Assembly: GCF_014199685.1 (NCBI RefSeq)
Contig: NZ_JACHNZ010000021.1
Coordinates: 1-64,000, forward strand
Length of the DNA: 64,000 nt
Direction of reading: 5' to 3'
Origin: Sphingosinicella soli
Lineage (GTDB): Bacteria; Pseudomonadota; Alphaproteobacteria; Sphingomonadales; Sphingomonadaceae
The position numbers and the translations under genes were made by a program. A model generated the notes under the pieces. The model was not told the origin of the DNA. It made no database searches and saw only the letters and a program-made list of their open reading frames with translations. Below, one piece after another: positions 50,960 to 59,794 of the stretch; the first letter of the stretch is position 1; each line of letters begins with the position of its first letter.

Positions 50960-51307
50960 ATGCAAAGCGCGCAATCACCCGCAGTGATCGACGGCATTTT
51001 CCGCGCCCTTTCGGACCCCACGCGCCGTAGCGTGCTCGAACGGCTGAGCGCGAAGCCCGCATCCGTCAGCGATCTCGCCGCCGACCACCCCATGGCTCTC
51101 CCCTCGTTCGTCGCGCATCTGAAGGTGCTCGAAGGTGCGGGGCTGGTGCGCTCCAAAAAGGCCGGGCGGATCAGAACCTATGAGCTTGCCCCGGAGCAGC
51201 TGCATCTCGCCGAAGACTGGCTGGGCAGGCAGCGCACGATGTGGGAGCGCAGGCTGGACCGGCTCGATGCCTATTTGCTGAAGTTGAAGAAGGAGAGATC
51301 GCAATGA
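50960..51307 (+). CDS. ArsR-family transcriptional regulator
   Basis: A 115-residue winged-helix protein: [18 protein letters not shown], then [19 protein letters not shown] (recognition helix) and [18 protein letters not shown] (wing). No cysteine or metal cluster of the metal-sensing type is seen. It is coupled by ATGA to an AHSA1 gene, a common regulator/SRPBCC pairing. AAGGAG lies 8 bp before ATG 50960. Confidence 0.92.
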   Translation: MQSAQSPAVIDGIFRALSDPTRRSVLERLSAKPASVSDLAADHPMALPSFVAHLKVLEGAGLVRSKKAGRIRTYELAPEQLHLAEDWLGRQRTMWERRLDRLDAYLLKLKKERSQ

Positions 51308-51795
51308 CATCCAACCTGTTCCAGTTCACCCCCGACCCCCAGCGCGATCTGGTGCTCGAACGCGAGATCGACGTCCCCGTGGAGCTTGTGTGGGAGGCGT
51401 GGACCACGCCCGAGAGCCTCAAGGAGTGGTTCTGCCCGAAGCCCTGGTCGATCAGCGCATGCGAGATCGATCTGCGCCCCGGCGGCAGGTTCAACACCGT
51501 CATGCGCTCGCCCGAGGGAGAAGAGTTCCCGAACAGCGGCTGCTATCTCGAAGTCGTGCCGAACCAGCGCCTCGTCTTCACCGATACGCTGCTTTCCGGC
51601 TTCCGCCCCGCGCCCAAGCCGTTCTTCACCGCCGCGCTTCTGCTGGAGCCGACCGCAACCGGCACGCGCTACACCGCGATAGCCATCCACGGCAACGCGG
51701 AGACCCGCGCGCAGCACGAGCAGATGGGCTTCCACGACGGCTGGGGCACCGTCCTCGATCAGCTCGTCGCGCACATCAAGGCATCGATGCATTAG
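51304..51795 (+). CDS. AHSA1/SRPBCC-domain protein
   Basis: A 163-residue START-like protein of the Aha1 C-terminal family ([19 protein letters not shown], then [14 protein letters not shown] and [13 protein letters not shown]). It has a hydrophobic ligand cavity but no known catalytic residues. It is co-transcribed with the ArsR regulator, whose activity it may influence through a ligand. Function is not settled for this family. Confidence 0.88.
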   Translation: MTSNLFQFTPDPQRDLVLEREIDVPVELVWEAWTTPESLKEWFCPKPWSISACEIDLRPGGRFNTVMRSPEGEEFPNSGCYLEVVPNQRLVFTDTLLSGFRPAPKPFFTAALLLEPTATGTRYTAIAIHGNAETRAQHEQMGFHDGWGTVLDQLVAHIKASMH

Positions 51796-51876
51796 GAACC
51801 AGCGACGCCCGGAAGCGTTCGGCGAACAGGGAGTCGCCGCCTGTTCCGGGCGGCGGACAAAACGAGGAGAAACGCG

Positions 51877-52290
51877 ATGCGAATGACTCTGGCACTTTTG
51901 GGCGCCGCAATGGTCATCACGCCTGCGGCCGCCGCGCCCGTCACGATGCAGCTTGATCTCACCGGCGCCGCCGAGGTTCCCGAACCCGGCGACCCCGACG
52001 GCAAGGGCACCGCGACCATCACGATCGACAGTGCGAAGCCCGAAGTCTGCTACACGCTTGCCGTCAGCGGTATCGATACCGCCACCATGGCGCACATTCA
52101 CAAGGGCGCAGCAGGCGCCGCAGGCCCTCCTGTCGTCACGCTCGATCCGCCCACAGAGGGAACGTCGGAAGGCTGCGTCACGACGGAAGCAGCCGTCGTG
52201 GCCGCGATCCTCGCGAAGCCGGCCGATTATTACGTCAACGTCCACAACGCGCCGCACCCGAAGGGAGCGCTACGCGGCCAGCTCCGCTAG
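51877..52290 (+). CDS. Secreted CHRD-domain protein
   Basis: A 137-residue protein with a signal peptide (TLALLGAAMVITPAAAA) and one CHRD domain (LTGAAEVPEPGDPDGKG, TMAHIHKGAAGAAG, KGALRGQL). The CHRD domain is a beta-rich fold of unknown bacterial function. GAGGAG stands before ATG 51877. Its 3' end faces the yghU-like gene. Confidence 0.9.
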   Translation: MRMTLALLGAAMVITPAAAAPVTMQLDLTGAAEVPEPGDPDGKGTATITIDSAKPEVCYTLAVSGIDTATMAHIHKGAAGAAGPPVVTLDPPTEGTSEGCVTTEAAVVAAILAKPADYYVNVHNAPHPKGALRGQLR

Positions 52291-52293
52291 CGG

Positions 52294-53169
52294 TTATTCC
52301 GCCGTCAGCTTGTCGGCGGTCTTCGTGTCGAAATCGCCCGCATCGTGGCGCTCGCGGAGCTGTTCCGCGAGCGGCCCGACAGTGCGGTTCACGATCCGCC
52401 CGCGCCGCACCCCCGGCCGCGCCCCCACCTGCGTCGTCCAGCGCTGCACATGCTCGTATTCGTGGACGGCGAGAAACGTCGCCGCTTCGCTGTAAAGCTC
52501 GCCGCGCACCAGCCCGCCGTACCACGGCCAGATCGCCATGTCGGCGACGGTATATTCCGGCCCCGCGATATATTCGAACTCTGCGAGGCGGCGGTTCATC
52601 ACGTCGAGCTGCCGCTTCACTTCCATTGCATAGCGGTTGATCGCATATTCGATCTTCTCGGGCGCGTAGGCGTAGAAGTGCCCGAAGCCGCCGCCCAGAA
52701 ACGGCGCGCTGCCCATCTGCCAGAACAGCCACGACAGCGTCTCTGCCCGCGCCGCGCCGCCTGCGGGCAGGAACGCCCCGAACTTTTCGGCAAGATACAT
52801 GAGAATCGCCCCGCTCTCGAACACGCGCACGGGCTCCGCGCCGCTGCGGTCGACAAGCGCCGGGATCTTCGAATTCGGGTTCACATCGACGAACCCCGAT
52901 CCGAACTGGTCGCCTTCCATGATGTTGATGAGCCAGGCATCGTATTCGGCGCCCGCATGCCCCGCCGCCAGCAGCTCCTCCAGCAGGATCGTCACCTTCT
53001 GCCCGTTCGGGGTGCCGAGCGAATAGAGCTGCAGCGGATGCTTCCCCACCGGCAGCGCCTTGTCGTGCGTGGGGCCCGCGACGGGCCGGTTGACCGAAGC
53101 GAAGCGCCCGCCGCTCCCCCGGTCCCACGTCCACACTTCGGGGGGTACATATCCGGCCGGTTCGCTCAT
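52294..53169 (-). CDS. yghU: Glutathione-dependent disulfide-bond oxidoreductase (YghU-like GST)
   Basis: A 291-residue member of the Nu-class GST group. Landmarks are HPLQLYSLGTPNGQKVT, VNPNSKIPALVD and the extended loop DQFGSGFVDVNP, with the helical domain closing in YTVADMAIWPWYGG. YghU binds two glutathione molecules and has disulfide-bond reductase activity. AGGAG stands 7 bp before ATG 53169. Confidence 0.92.
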   Translation of the reverse strand: MSEPAGYVPPEVWTWDRGSGGRFASVNRPVAGPTHDKALPVGKHPLQLYSLGTPNGQKVTILLEELLAAGHAGAEYDAWLINIMEGDQFGSGFVDVNPNSKIPALVDRSGAEPVRVFESGAILMYLAEKFGAFLPAGGAARAETLSWLFWQMGSAPFLGGGFGHFYAYAPEKIEYAINRYAMEVKRQLDVMNRRLAEFEYIAGPEYTVADMAIWPWYGGLVRGELYSEAATFLAVHEYEHVQRWTTQVGARPGVRRGRIVNRTVGPLAEQLRERHDAGDFDTKTADKLTAE

Positions 53170-53246
53170 CACTGATCTCCTGTCTTGCGGAGACCACAGG
53201 TAGGGACGCGCCGCCCGCTTCGCCAGCCCCGCCGCGAAGTGCAGTA

Positions 53247-53801
53247 TCAGCGCCTGCCCGGCAGCATCCTCAGCAGCGTATCGTCTCGCATCACATAGTG
53301 GTGAAACAGCGCGGCGGCGGCATGCAGGCCGATTACGTAATAGGCCACCTCGCCCGCCGTTTCGTGAATCTCCTCGACCTGTTCGGAAAGCGCTTCATTG
53401 GGGAGCACGATCGGCGGCAGTTCCATCCCGAAGAAGGGGATCGGCTCCCCCGCCGCGCTCAGGATCACCCATCCCGCGATCGGCATGGCGATCATGAAAA
53501 GATAAAGCGCGCCGTGCACGGCATGCGCGGCGGCGGTCTGCCAGAACGGCGGACGCGGCGAGATCGCGGGCGTACCGCCGACAACGCGCGCGGCGATGCG
53601 CAGCGCCACGAAGATCAGCACCGAAAGCCCCAGCATGAAATGCAGCGCCTTCACGAATTCGCGTGTCTCGCTGCCGCGCTCGAACAGCACGCGCATCTCG
53701 ATCGTCGCGAACACCGCCGCCAGCAGCAACAGCATCACCCAGTGCAGTGCGATCGTGGCCCTGCCGTAGCGCGCGCCCGTAACCGATCCGCTCATCGTCA
53801 T
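53247..53801 (-). CDS. Cytochrome b561 family protein
   Basis: A 184-residue four-helix membrane protein with haem-ligand histidines in IALHWVMLLL, VKALHFMLGL, AVHGALYLFMI and IGLHAAAALFHHYV. It carries electrons in the inner membrane, probably from ubiquinol to a periplasmic acceptor or the reverse. Two ATGs, 53801 and 53795, are possible starts. The former is kept; GGTGAG lies 3 or 9 bp upstream. Confidence 0.88.
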   Translation of the reverse strand: MTMSGSVTGARYGRATIALHWVMLLLLAAVFATIEMRVLFERGSETREFVKALHFMLGLSVLIFVALRIAARVVGGTPAISPRPPFWQTAAAHAVHGALYLFMIAMPIAGWVILSAAGEPIPFFGMELPPIVLPNEALSEQVEEIHETAGEVAYYVIGLHAAAALFHHYVMRDDTLLRMLPGRR

Positions 53802-53956
53802 GATCTCACCCCCCGTTCGATTTGCCACCAATGTGCCGCTATCACGCATTCGCTGACGCTTGCCTGACGGCCGGACATCCGTTTGTCTTCATCGACTCGA
53901 TGGCGTTCTTTGCGCTCGCCTTGCGCGAACAGCCTCGGTCGTGGGTGTGTGGGGAT

Positions 53957-54562
53957 TCAGCCGTCGCCCTGCCGCAGTGCAGCCGCCGCTGCAAAGGGCG
54001 CAATGGCGGTGACGACAAGGCTCGCTGCGGCGAGCAGGCGCAGGTCTCCGGCGCTCCCGAAAATCAGCACCGGCAGCGCGAGCGGCAGCACGATCAGCCC
54101 GGCAAGCGCAGGCCCGCCGCGCGCGCCCGCAACGAGCGCCGCCGCAACAAGGCCGAGCCCGGCGAGTGCGGGCGTACCGAGCGCAAGACCCGTCACCAGC
54201 GCGGGCACATCGGCCCCCAGCATCGCGCCGCCGATCACCGCCGCGACGAGCAGCGCGGGCGCGAAGCCCAGCCAGTGCGCGGCGAGCCGCGCCGCCATGA
54301 TGGTTTCCACCGCGATGCCGCGCACGCGAAGCTGGTCCATCGTGCCGTCAGCGACGTCCTCGGCGATCAGCGTGCCCACCGGCAGCAGCGCCGCGAGCAG
54401 CGCCGCCACCCACAGGCTGCCCGCGCCCACGCGCTGCAGCAGCGCCGCATCAGGGCCGATCGCGAAGGCCGTCATGCTCGCGACCATCACGAAAAACACG
54501 AGCGGAATGAGCCCGCCCGCACCGATATCCACGCCGCGCAGCACCAGACGCCAGAAACTCAC
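53957..54562 (-). CDS. ccmB: Haem exporter permease CcmB
   Basis: A 201-residue protein with about six membrane helices (LIPLVFFVMVASMTAF, LLAALLPVGTLIAEDV). It is the permease of the CcmAB transporter. GTG 54562 overlaps the ccmA stop (GTGA). Compared with the family norm of about 220 residues it is slightly short. Confidence 0.88.
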   Translation of the reverse strand: MSFWRLVLRGVDIGAGGLIPLVFFVMVASMTAFAIGPDAALLQRVGAGSLWVAALLAALLPVGTLIAEDVADGTMDQLRVRGIAVETIMAARLAAHWLGFAPALLVAAVIGGAMLGADVPALVTGLALGTPALAGLGLVAAALVAGARGGPALAGLIVLPLALPVLIFGSAGDLRLLAAASLVVTAIAPFAAAAALRQGDG

Positions 54563-55116
54563 AGCGCCAGCTCCCGCGCGCGCGGTACATTCGTCTCGCC
54601 GTGCGTCACCACGATCGCGCCGCCGCCCGCCGCAAGGTGCGCCCCGATCGCCGCCGACAGCGCCTCGGCGTTCGCCGCGTCGAGCCCCGCACCCGGCTCG
54701 TCGAGCAGCCAGAGCGCCGCGCCCGAAGCGATCACCCGCGCCAGCGCCGCGCGCCGCTTCTGCCCCGCCGAAAGCATCCGCACGGGCACGTCGCCGAGCG
54801 TTTCGAGCCCCAGTGCATACACCGGCCCGGTGCCGTCGAGGCGCGCCCACCAGCCGAGTTCCTGCGCCAGCGTGCGCGACGGCTTCAGGGCGTTTTCATG
54901 TCCCAGCCAGGCAATGTTCGCAGACTGTTCGATGCGCCCGGCGGCGGGCGCCAGCAGCCCGGCGAGGCAGCGCAGCAGGCTCGATTTGCCCCGTCCGTTC
55001 GGCCCGGTCACGCGCAGCGCTTCGCCGCTGCCGACCGCGAGCGACAGCCCTTCGAACAGCAGCCGCCCGCCCCGCACGCAGGCGAGGTTTTCGGCGCGGA
55101 TGAGCGTGTCCCCCAT
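54559..55116 (-). CDS. ccmA: Haem exporter ATPase CcmA
   Basis: A 185-residue ABC ATPase, with Walker A GPNGRGKSS, signature LSAGQKRRAALA, Walker B LWLLDEPG and the switch His in VVTHGETN. CcmA with CcmB supports release of haem-loaded CcmE. It lies 14 kb from the other ccm genes (ccmC-I at 35139-39961). Confidence 0.92.
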   Translation of the reverse strand: MGDTLIRAENLACVRGGRLLFEGLSLAVGSGEALRVTGPNGRGKSSLLRCLAGLLAPAAGRIEQSANIAWLGHENALKPSRTLAQELGWWARLDGTGPVYALGLETLGDVPVRMLSAGQKRRAALARVIASGAALWLLDEPGAGLDAANAEALSAAIGAHLAAGGGAIVVTHGETNVPRARELAL

Positions 55117-55149
55117 GCGCCTCGACGTACCTTCTCGCGTGTCCGCGCG

Positions 55150-55629
55150 CTACTTCTTCTTGGGTTTTTCGGTCTTGCCGCGTGCCGCCGTCATCTCGCG
55201 CAGCGCGCCTTCGACGCCTGGCACGGCAAGCGCCTGATACGCGCATTCGCCCACGGTCCAGCCATAGGGCGTCTGGCGCAGCGCCGTCACCACGCGCGAT
55301 CCGGCGGGTGCGTCGATGCGCCCCCAGTCGTCGGTATTCAGAATATCGTGCCGCGTCGGTTTGCGGGGGCCGGGCCAGATGTCGATGGAATCCGCGCCCT
55401 TGCCTTTCAGATATCGGATCACCTCGATGCGCTGAAACAGCGTGCCGTCGCCGCGCGGAAGCTCGCGGACGATACCGTCGATCACCAGCGCCTCGCTCGC
55501 GAGCACGTATTCCGCAGCTTCGTCCGCATCACGTTGCACCAGGATCGGCAGCACGCAGCGCGCCTCTGCCGCTCCGCTGAACCCGGCCGCCGCCACAAAG
55601 GCTGCGGCTGCCAAACAACGCTTACGCAT
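55150..55629 (-). CDS. Secreted protein of unknown function
   Basis: A 159-residue protein that I do not recognise. It has a signal peptide (AAAAFVAAAGFSGAAEA) and a basic lysine-rich C-terminus (KTEKPKKK). The mature part is about 130 residues with two cysteines (ARCVLP, GECAYQ) that could form a disulfide. Its stop lies 33 bp before the ccmA start. GAGGGG precedes ATG 55629. Confidence 0.7.
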   Translation of the reverse strand: MRKRCLAAAAFVAAAGFSGAAEARCVLPILVQRDADEAAEYVLASEALVIDGIVRELPRGDGTLFQRIEVIRYLKGKGADSIDIWPGPRKPTRHDILNTDDWGRIDAPAGSRVVTALRQTPYGWTVGECAYQALAVPGVEGALREMTAARGKTEKPKKK

Positions 55630-55701
55630 CACGACCCCTCCATTTTCCCTTTTCCGGGAGTGTATCACACGGAAGAGATCGTTGCGATTCCGCATCGACC
55701 C

Positions 55702-56226
55702 TCAGCGGCGGCGGCGCAGACCAAGCGCGGCGAGGCCGAGGCCGAACAGCGCGAGTGCGGCGGGTTCCGGCACGTCGGCGATCGGCGCTTCGATCAGCGG
55801 CTGCACCTGCGCGGCTTCAGGAGCCGCAGCGGCCCACACGCGCACGGCGTCCCAGCCTTCGGCGACACCCGAGAAGCGGTCTTCGACACCCGTGTAATAG
55901 GCGTTCAGCACCCAGTCGGCGCCGTCCGTGCCGAACACGATGATTTCGGTCAGAGAGTCGCTGAAATCGTATAGGAAGCTGTCGATGCCGCCGAGCGCGA
56001 AGTCTTCGGCGTGCCATGCGTCGCTGCCGCCGGTCCACGAGGCCGAAAACGCGGTCAGCTCGTTTGCCGAAATGAAGCCGTCGAAGTTCAGGTCTTCGCC
56101 GCTGAAGCTGCCGCTCACGGCGGCGCCGTCGCCATAGTCCTGCTCGAAGTTGAAGCTCATCGGCGCGGCGTTCGCACCGGCGGCGATCAGCATGGCGGCG
56201 GCGGAAAGGAAGAAAGCGCGTGTCAT
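55702..56226 (-). CDS. PEP-CTERM sorting-domain protein with EF-hand-like loop
   Basis: A 174-residue secreted protein: signal peptide (FFLSAAAMLIAAGANA), a calcium-binding-like loop DLNFDGFISANEL, and the sorting signal VPEPAALALFGLGLAALG followed by RRRR. AGGAG stands before ATG 56226. A sigma-54-like promoter lies just upstream (56262-56278). It faces away from the S9 peptidase gene behind it. Confidence 0.92.
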   Translation of the reverse strand: MTRAFFLSAAAMLIAAGANAAPMSFNFEQDYGDGAAVSGSFSGEDLNFDGFISANELTAFSASWTGGSDAWHAEDFALGGIDSFLYDFSDSLTEIIVFGTDGADWVLNAYYTGVEDRFSGVAEGWDAVRVWAAAAPEAAQVQPLIEAPIADVPEPAALALFGLGLAALGLRRRR

Positions 56227-56261
56227 GTACAAAACTCCTGTCTCGGATCTCGACATCGAAT

Positions 56262-56278
56262 AATCAAGAACCGTGCCA
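56262..56278 (-). promoter_or_regulatory. Sigma-54-like promoter of the second PEP-CTERM gene
   Basis: TGGCAC-N5-TTGATT read on the minus strand, 36 bp before the start codon. The -24 box is perfect and the 10-base spacing of GG to the -12 dinucleotide is kept. However, the -12 GC is GA, so strength may be reduced. Confidence 0.55.
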
Positions 56279-56409
56279 GTTGCGGAGTTCCGCCATCTTA
56301 ATGATTAACGCGCATTCCCCCTGTAAATCCTGCCGACGCTTTGCCGTTCATATTCATGAACAAAAACAGAATACTTATAGTTAATAGTACGGAACCGTAA
56401 TAATATTCA

Positions 56410-58476
56410 TCACTTTCCGAGTGTTTCGGTGAAGAAAGCCGCCTGGTCGCGCCACAATTGCTGCCAGCTCGAATAGCGGATCAGCGAGTGGGATTCGCCC
56501 GGCAACAGCACAGTGCGCACATCCACGCCCTGCCGCCGCAGTTTCTGCGTCAGGTCCACCGTCTCGCGCACGTCGACGTTCATGTCCTGGTCGCCGTGGA
56601 CGAGAAGCACCGGCGATCGCCAGCCTTCCACCGCGCCGAGCGGCGAGGCGGCAAACGCCGTCGCCTTGTCGGCCTCGCCCACGCCGAAGAACTTGCTGGG
56701 GTTCAGGTGTCCCGGCACCGGCGAAGGCCAGCTCCAGTCGAACACGCCGTGGATCGCGACGCCCGCCGCGAACAGGTCGGAGTTGCGCGCGAGCGCGTGT
56801 CCGGTCAGCAGCCCGCCGTAGGAGCCGCCCCAGATGCCGATGCGTTTCGGGTCCACGTCGTCGCGTGCCGCGAGCCAGCGCCCCGCGCCGAGCACGTCCT
56901 GATATTCCGAAGCCGTGCGCCACGCCCGTCCCGGCGCCTCGCGGAAGTCGCGCCCGTAGCCGACGCCCGAGCGGTAGTTGAGCGCGAGCACCACATAGCC
57001 CATCTCCGCGAGCCGCCGGTTCATCGCATAGTCGTTCGCGTAATATCCGCTGAAGTGGAACGCGGGAAACATCTGCCGCGTCGGTCCGCCGTGCACATAG
57101 ACGAGCGCCGGGTGCGGCCCCTTGCCCCTGGGCAGGAACAGCTGCCCCGGCACGCTCTGCCCGTCCGCTGCGGCAAGCCGCACCTGCTGCGGCGGGGGCG
57201 CGGTGAAGCTGCGGCGATAGCCGTAGTCCGCCGGTGTTTCGGCGTAGGTGATCTTGCCCGTCGCGGTGTCGAGGATGCGCAGCATCGCGGAGGCGTCAGC
57301 GTCCGCGCCCGTCATCGCGACATACCGCCCGTCGCCCGTCGCGCTCGCCCCTGCAAGCACGACGTCTTTCGTCTCCACCGCGCGTTCCTTGCCGGTGGAC
57401 ACGTTGATGAGCGACGCCTGCCGCGTGTCGAGATCGCGGCAGTTGTGGATGACGAGCAGCGTATCGGGCGCCGCCAGTTCGCTTTCCGCGACCTCGCATT
57501 TCTCGCCGGTCAGCGCGCGCGCCTTGCCGCCGCTCACGGCGTAGAGCCGCGCCCAGCCGTTTTCCTCGCTGCGGAACACCACGGTCTTGTCGTCGGACCA
57601 GCGCAGCAGCCCCTCGTTGTCGTCGGAGATATACGATCCCCCGCGCGGCCCGGAGGACCACAGCGTCGTCGGCTTGCCCCCCGCCAGCGCCACCGTTTCC
57701 ACGGAGACCGGCTGGTTTTCGAGATTGTCGTAAGTCACCGTATGCTCGCGCCCCGGCCAGCGCAGGTATGCGATCGTTTTGCCGTCGGGGGAAAGCACCG
57801 GGTGGCTCAGCCGGTCCGCGCCCGTCACCAGCCACTCGACCCGGTCGCTGCCGAGCGTATGGCGCCCCAGGAACGACCAGCCGCCGCGATCCTGCACGAA
57901 GATCATGCCCTTGCCGTCTGCCGTCCACACCGGCTGGCCGAAGGCTGCACCGCCGCGCACGAGCATTTCCGGTTTCGCCTCGCCCGCGCCCACGCTCACC
58001 GCCCAAAGGTCGGCGCCGCTGCGGTAGACGAGGCGCTTTCCGTCGGGCGAGAAATGCGCGCCGCCGCCCTCGCCGATCTTCACCGGCGCCGCGCCGCCCG
58101 CCGTCGAAACGATCCACAGCGTCGCCTTCGGCGGCGTCAGCAGGCCCGCCGGATTGTACCCGCCCGAGGAAAACCCCGTCGTGAACGCCACATGATTTCC
58201 GTCCGGCGAGATCTGGATCCCGGTGATCGGCGTGCCGTCCACGTCGCTTTGTTCGAACAGTGCCGTCCGCTTGAAGCCCGGCCCGCGCGCGGCGAGCAGC
58301 TGCGTCTTGTCGCCCTGCTGCACGGTCCACGCAAACGCGCCTGTGCGCGCCGCGCTGATGTCGGTTGCCATGGGGAAGGCGAGGAACGCCGTATCGTCGG
58401 CGGCAGACGCGGAAGACGCCGCGATCAGCGCGGCGCAGGCGATTGCAAAACGGGAAACCGGAAACGAAACGCGCAT
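56410..58476 (-). CDS. S9-family serine peptidase (dipeptidyl-peptidase/acylaminoacyl-peptidase type)
   Basis: A 688-residue secreted peptidase: signal peptide (FAIACAALIAASSASAA), a beta-propeller of WD40/PD40-type repeats (QISPDGNHVAFTTG, HFSPDGKRLVYRSG), and a C-terminal alpha/beta-hydrolase domain. The nucleophile is in GIWGGSYGG, the acid in VHGDQDMNVD and the His in GESHSLI. It likely degrades oligopeptides in the periplasm. GGAGG stands about 8 bp before ATG 58476. Confidence 0.92.
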   Translation of the reverse strand: MRVSFPVSRFAIACAALIAASSASAADDTAFLAFPMATDISAARTGAFAWTVQQGDKTQLLAARGPGFKRTALFEQSDVDGTPITGIQISPDGNHVAFTTGFSSGGYNPAGLLTPPKATLWIVSTAGGAAPVKIGEGGGAHFSPDGKRLVYRSGADLWAVSVGAGEAKPEMLVRGGAAFGQPVWTADGKGMIFVQDRGGWSFLGRHTLGSDRVEWLVTGADRLSHPVLSPDGKTIAYLRWPGREHTVTYDNLENQPVSVETVALAGGKPTTLWSSGPRGGSYISDDNEGLLRWSDDKTVVFRSEENGWARLYAVSGGKARALTGEKCEVAESELAAPDTLLVIHNCRDLDTRQASLINVSTGKERAVETKDVVLAGASATGDGRYVAMTGADADASAMLRILDTATGKITYAETPADYGYRRSFTAPPPQQVRLAAADGQSVPGQLFLPRGKGPHPALVYVHGGPTRQMFPAFHFSGYYANDYAMNRRLAEMGYVVLALNYRSGVGYGRDFREAPGRAWRTASEYQDVLGAGRWLAARDDVDPKRIGIWGGSYGGLLTGHALARNSDLFAAGVAIHGVFDWSWPSPVPGHLNPSKFFGVGEADKATAFAASPLGAVEGWRSPVLLVHGDQDMNVDVRETVDLTQKLRRQGVDVRTVLLPGESHSLIRYSSWQQLWRDQAAFFTETLGK

Positions 58477-58582
58477 GAACAGACCCTCCTGCTGAACGAA
58501 GGGCGTGGAGCGCACGGCGCAATTCTCCCCTCGGGCACTTTATGTCCCGAACTTATCGCAATGCGCCTGGTTGGCAAATGCC

Positions 58583-58834
58583 TTAAGCGGCGTCCTCGTC
58601 GGGGACGGCGTCCATAGCCGATGTGCGCTCTTCGTCGCGTTCCGCGTCGCGCGCGGATTTGTCGGCGATCACCTTCATCCGGGCTTCGCGCGTGCGCACG
58701 TGCTGGTCGGAGAGTTCGATCCAGCGGTCGAGCGCCAGTTCGGCCTGATGCCGCACGTTGTCGAGCGCCGCCACGCTGACCGCCTGGCGGGCCTCCGCGA
58801 TCCGTTCCTCGTAAAAAATGGTCTGGTCTTTCAC
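58583..58834 (-). CDS. Small helical protein of unknown function
   Basis: An 83-residue, highly charged, coiled-coil-like protein (YEERIAEARQAVSVAAL; HVRTREARMKVIADKSAR) with an acidic C-terminus. It starts with GTG 58834. No family is recognised. It lies between the S9 peptidase gene and another small gene in the same direction, and could be part of a short unit. Confidence 0.6.
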   Translation of the reverse strand: MKDQTIFYEERIAEARQAVSVAALDNVRHQAELALDRWIELSDQHVRTREARMKVIADKSARDAERDEERTSAMDAVPDEDAA

Positions 58835-58864
58835 GCGAAGGCTCTTTCGTTGGTAGACCGGCGC

Positions 58865-59023
58865 TTAGCCGATCAGGTCATAAACGATCTGTCGAAGCTG
58901 CTGCCGGGTCAGACCGCCGGGCTCGCGCCGCGTGCTGGTTGAGGGCGCCGTCTCGGGCATGTTCGATGTGCGGCGCGCCGGGTGTCGGCGTCCGGAATTC
59001 ATATGAGTCTGCATATCTGTCAT
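58865..59023 (-). CDS. Small hypothetical protein
   Basis: A 52-residue frame ending GGLTRQQLRQIVYDLIG, a C-terminus that looks like a real amphipathic helix. The N-terminal half is rich in Arg, Ser and Thr and probably disordered. No Shine-Dalgarno is obvious, and the start could also be the later ATG at 59014. It lies 30 bp upstream of the small gene at 58583. Confidence 0.45.
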   Translation of the reverse strand: MTDMQTHMNSGRRHPARRTSNMPETAPSTSTRREPGGLTRQQLRQIVYDLIG

Positions 59024-59134
59024 TTTTCTGGGCCGCCGTTCTGGCGGCATTGGTGTCGGCAAAGCGCGCCTGGCGCATGCCGGTTGAGGCGGCCCGGCGC
59101 GTTTCGCCGGGCCTCTCGAATTCTGAAAGGGCGC

Positions 59135-59341
59135 TCAGGCCGATTTCAGGGCGACCGCGCTGGTGCGGCCGCGTTGATCGCGTTCCAGCTCATAGCTGAC
59201 GCGCTGGTCCTTATCGAGCGTCTCCATGCCCGCCATCTGAACGGCGGTGATGTGGACGAATGCATCTTCGCCGGCGCCTTCGGGCGCGATGAAGCCATAG
59301 CCCTTCTGGGCGTCGAAGAATTTTACTGTGCCGATGGGCAT
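59135..59341 (-). CDS. Cold-shock protein (CspA family)
   Basis: A 68-residue OB-fold RNA chaperone with RNP1 (KGYGFIAPE) and RNP2 (DAFVHITAV) motifs. It binds single-stranded RNA/DNA and melts RNA structure. The start (MPIGTVKFFD) has no clear Shine-Dalgarno and follows an AT-rich leader, which is usual for cold-shock genes. Confidence 0.95.
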   Translation of the reverse strand: MPIGTVKFFDAQKGYGFIAPEGAGEDAFVHITAVQMAGMETLDKDQRVSYELERDQRGRTSAVALKSA

Positions 59342-59794
59342 ATTTTTTATCTCAGTATTCAAATAATGATCGTACCCGCGCACCACATGGCGGCGGGTGC
59401 CGAGAGGCCGGTGTTCTGAAAAGGGGAGCCGCAGCGCCGCAATCCGTCGCGCGCAACGTCAGCCCCGCTCATATAGCGCATGCCGGGTTAATTTACAATG
59501 TCGGGGGGGAGTGGCGCCCCCGGTGCCCACCGCCCCATCCCAAAACCCGGTCATTCCGAGCGAAGTCGAGGAACGCACCGCGCGCGCGGCAAACTTCTCG
59601 CCCTGCGCCTCCAAGTCCCTCTGCTCAATCACCGTTTTTCCAGCATACATTCCGCTGAGGCCGGGCTGCAAACGGCCTTCGTCCCCTTCCCAACCTGCTC
59701 CCCCTTCGCTAAAGCAGCCCCGACTCCGGCGGTTGCTGCGCTGCAATAGGCGCGTACGGCCGGGCCTGAATGGCAAGACAAGGGGATCGTGAAG
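59342..59794. other. Intergenic region without genes between cspA and acnA
   Basis: 453 bp. The cspA side is an AT-rich probable 5' leader. The middle carries a repeat-like block GTCATTCCGAGCGAAGTCGA at 59551-59570, a half-element common in bacterial genomes. No convincing gene is present. The acnA promoter must lie in the last ~150 bp, but I cannot single it out. Confidence 0.5.

Noticed and set aside
56458-58617. A 719-codon open frame opposite the S9 peptidase
   Set aside because: Antisense to a complete peptidase with signal peptide and catalytic triad; its composition is not protein-like.
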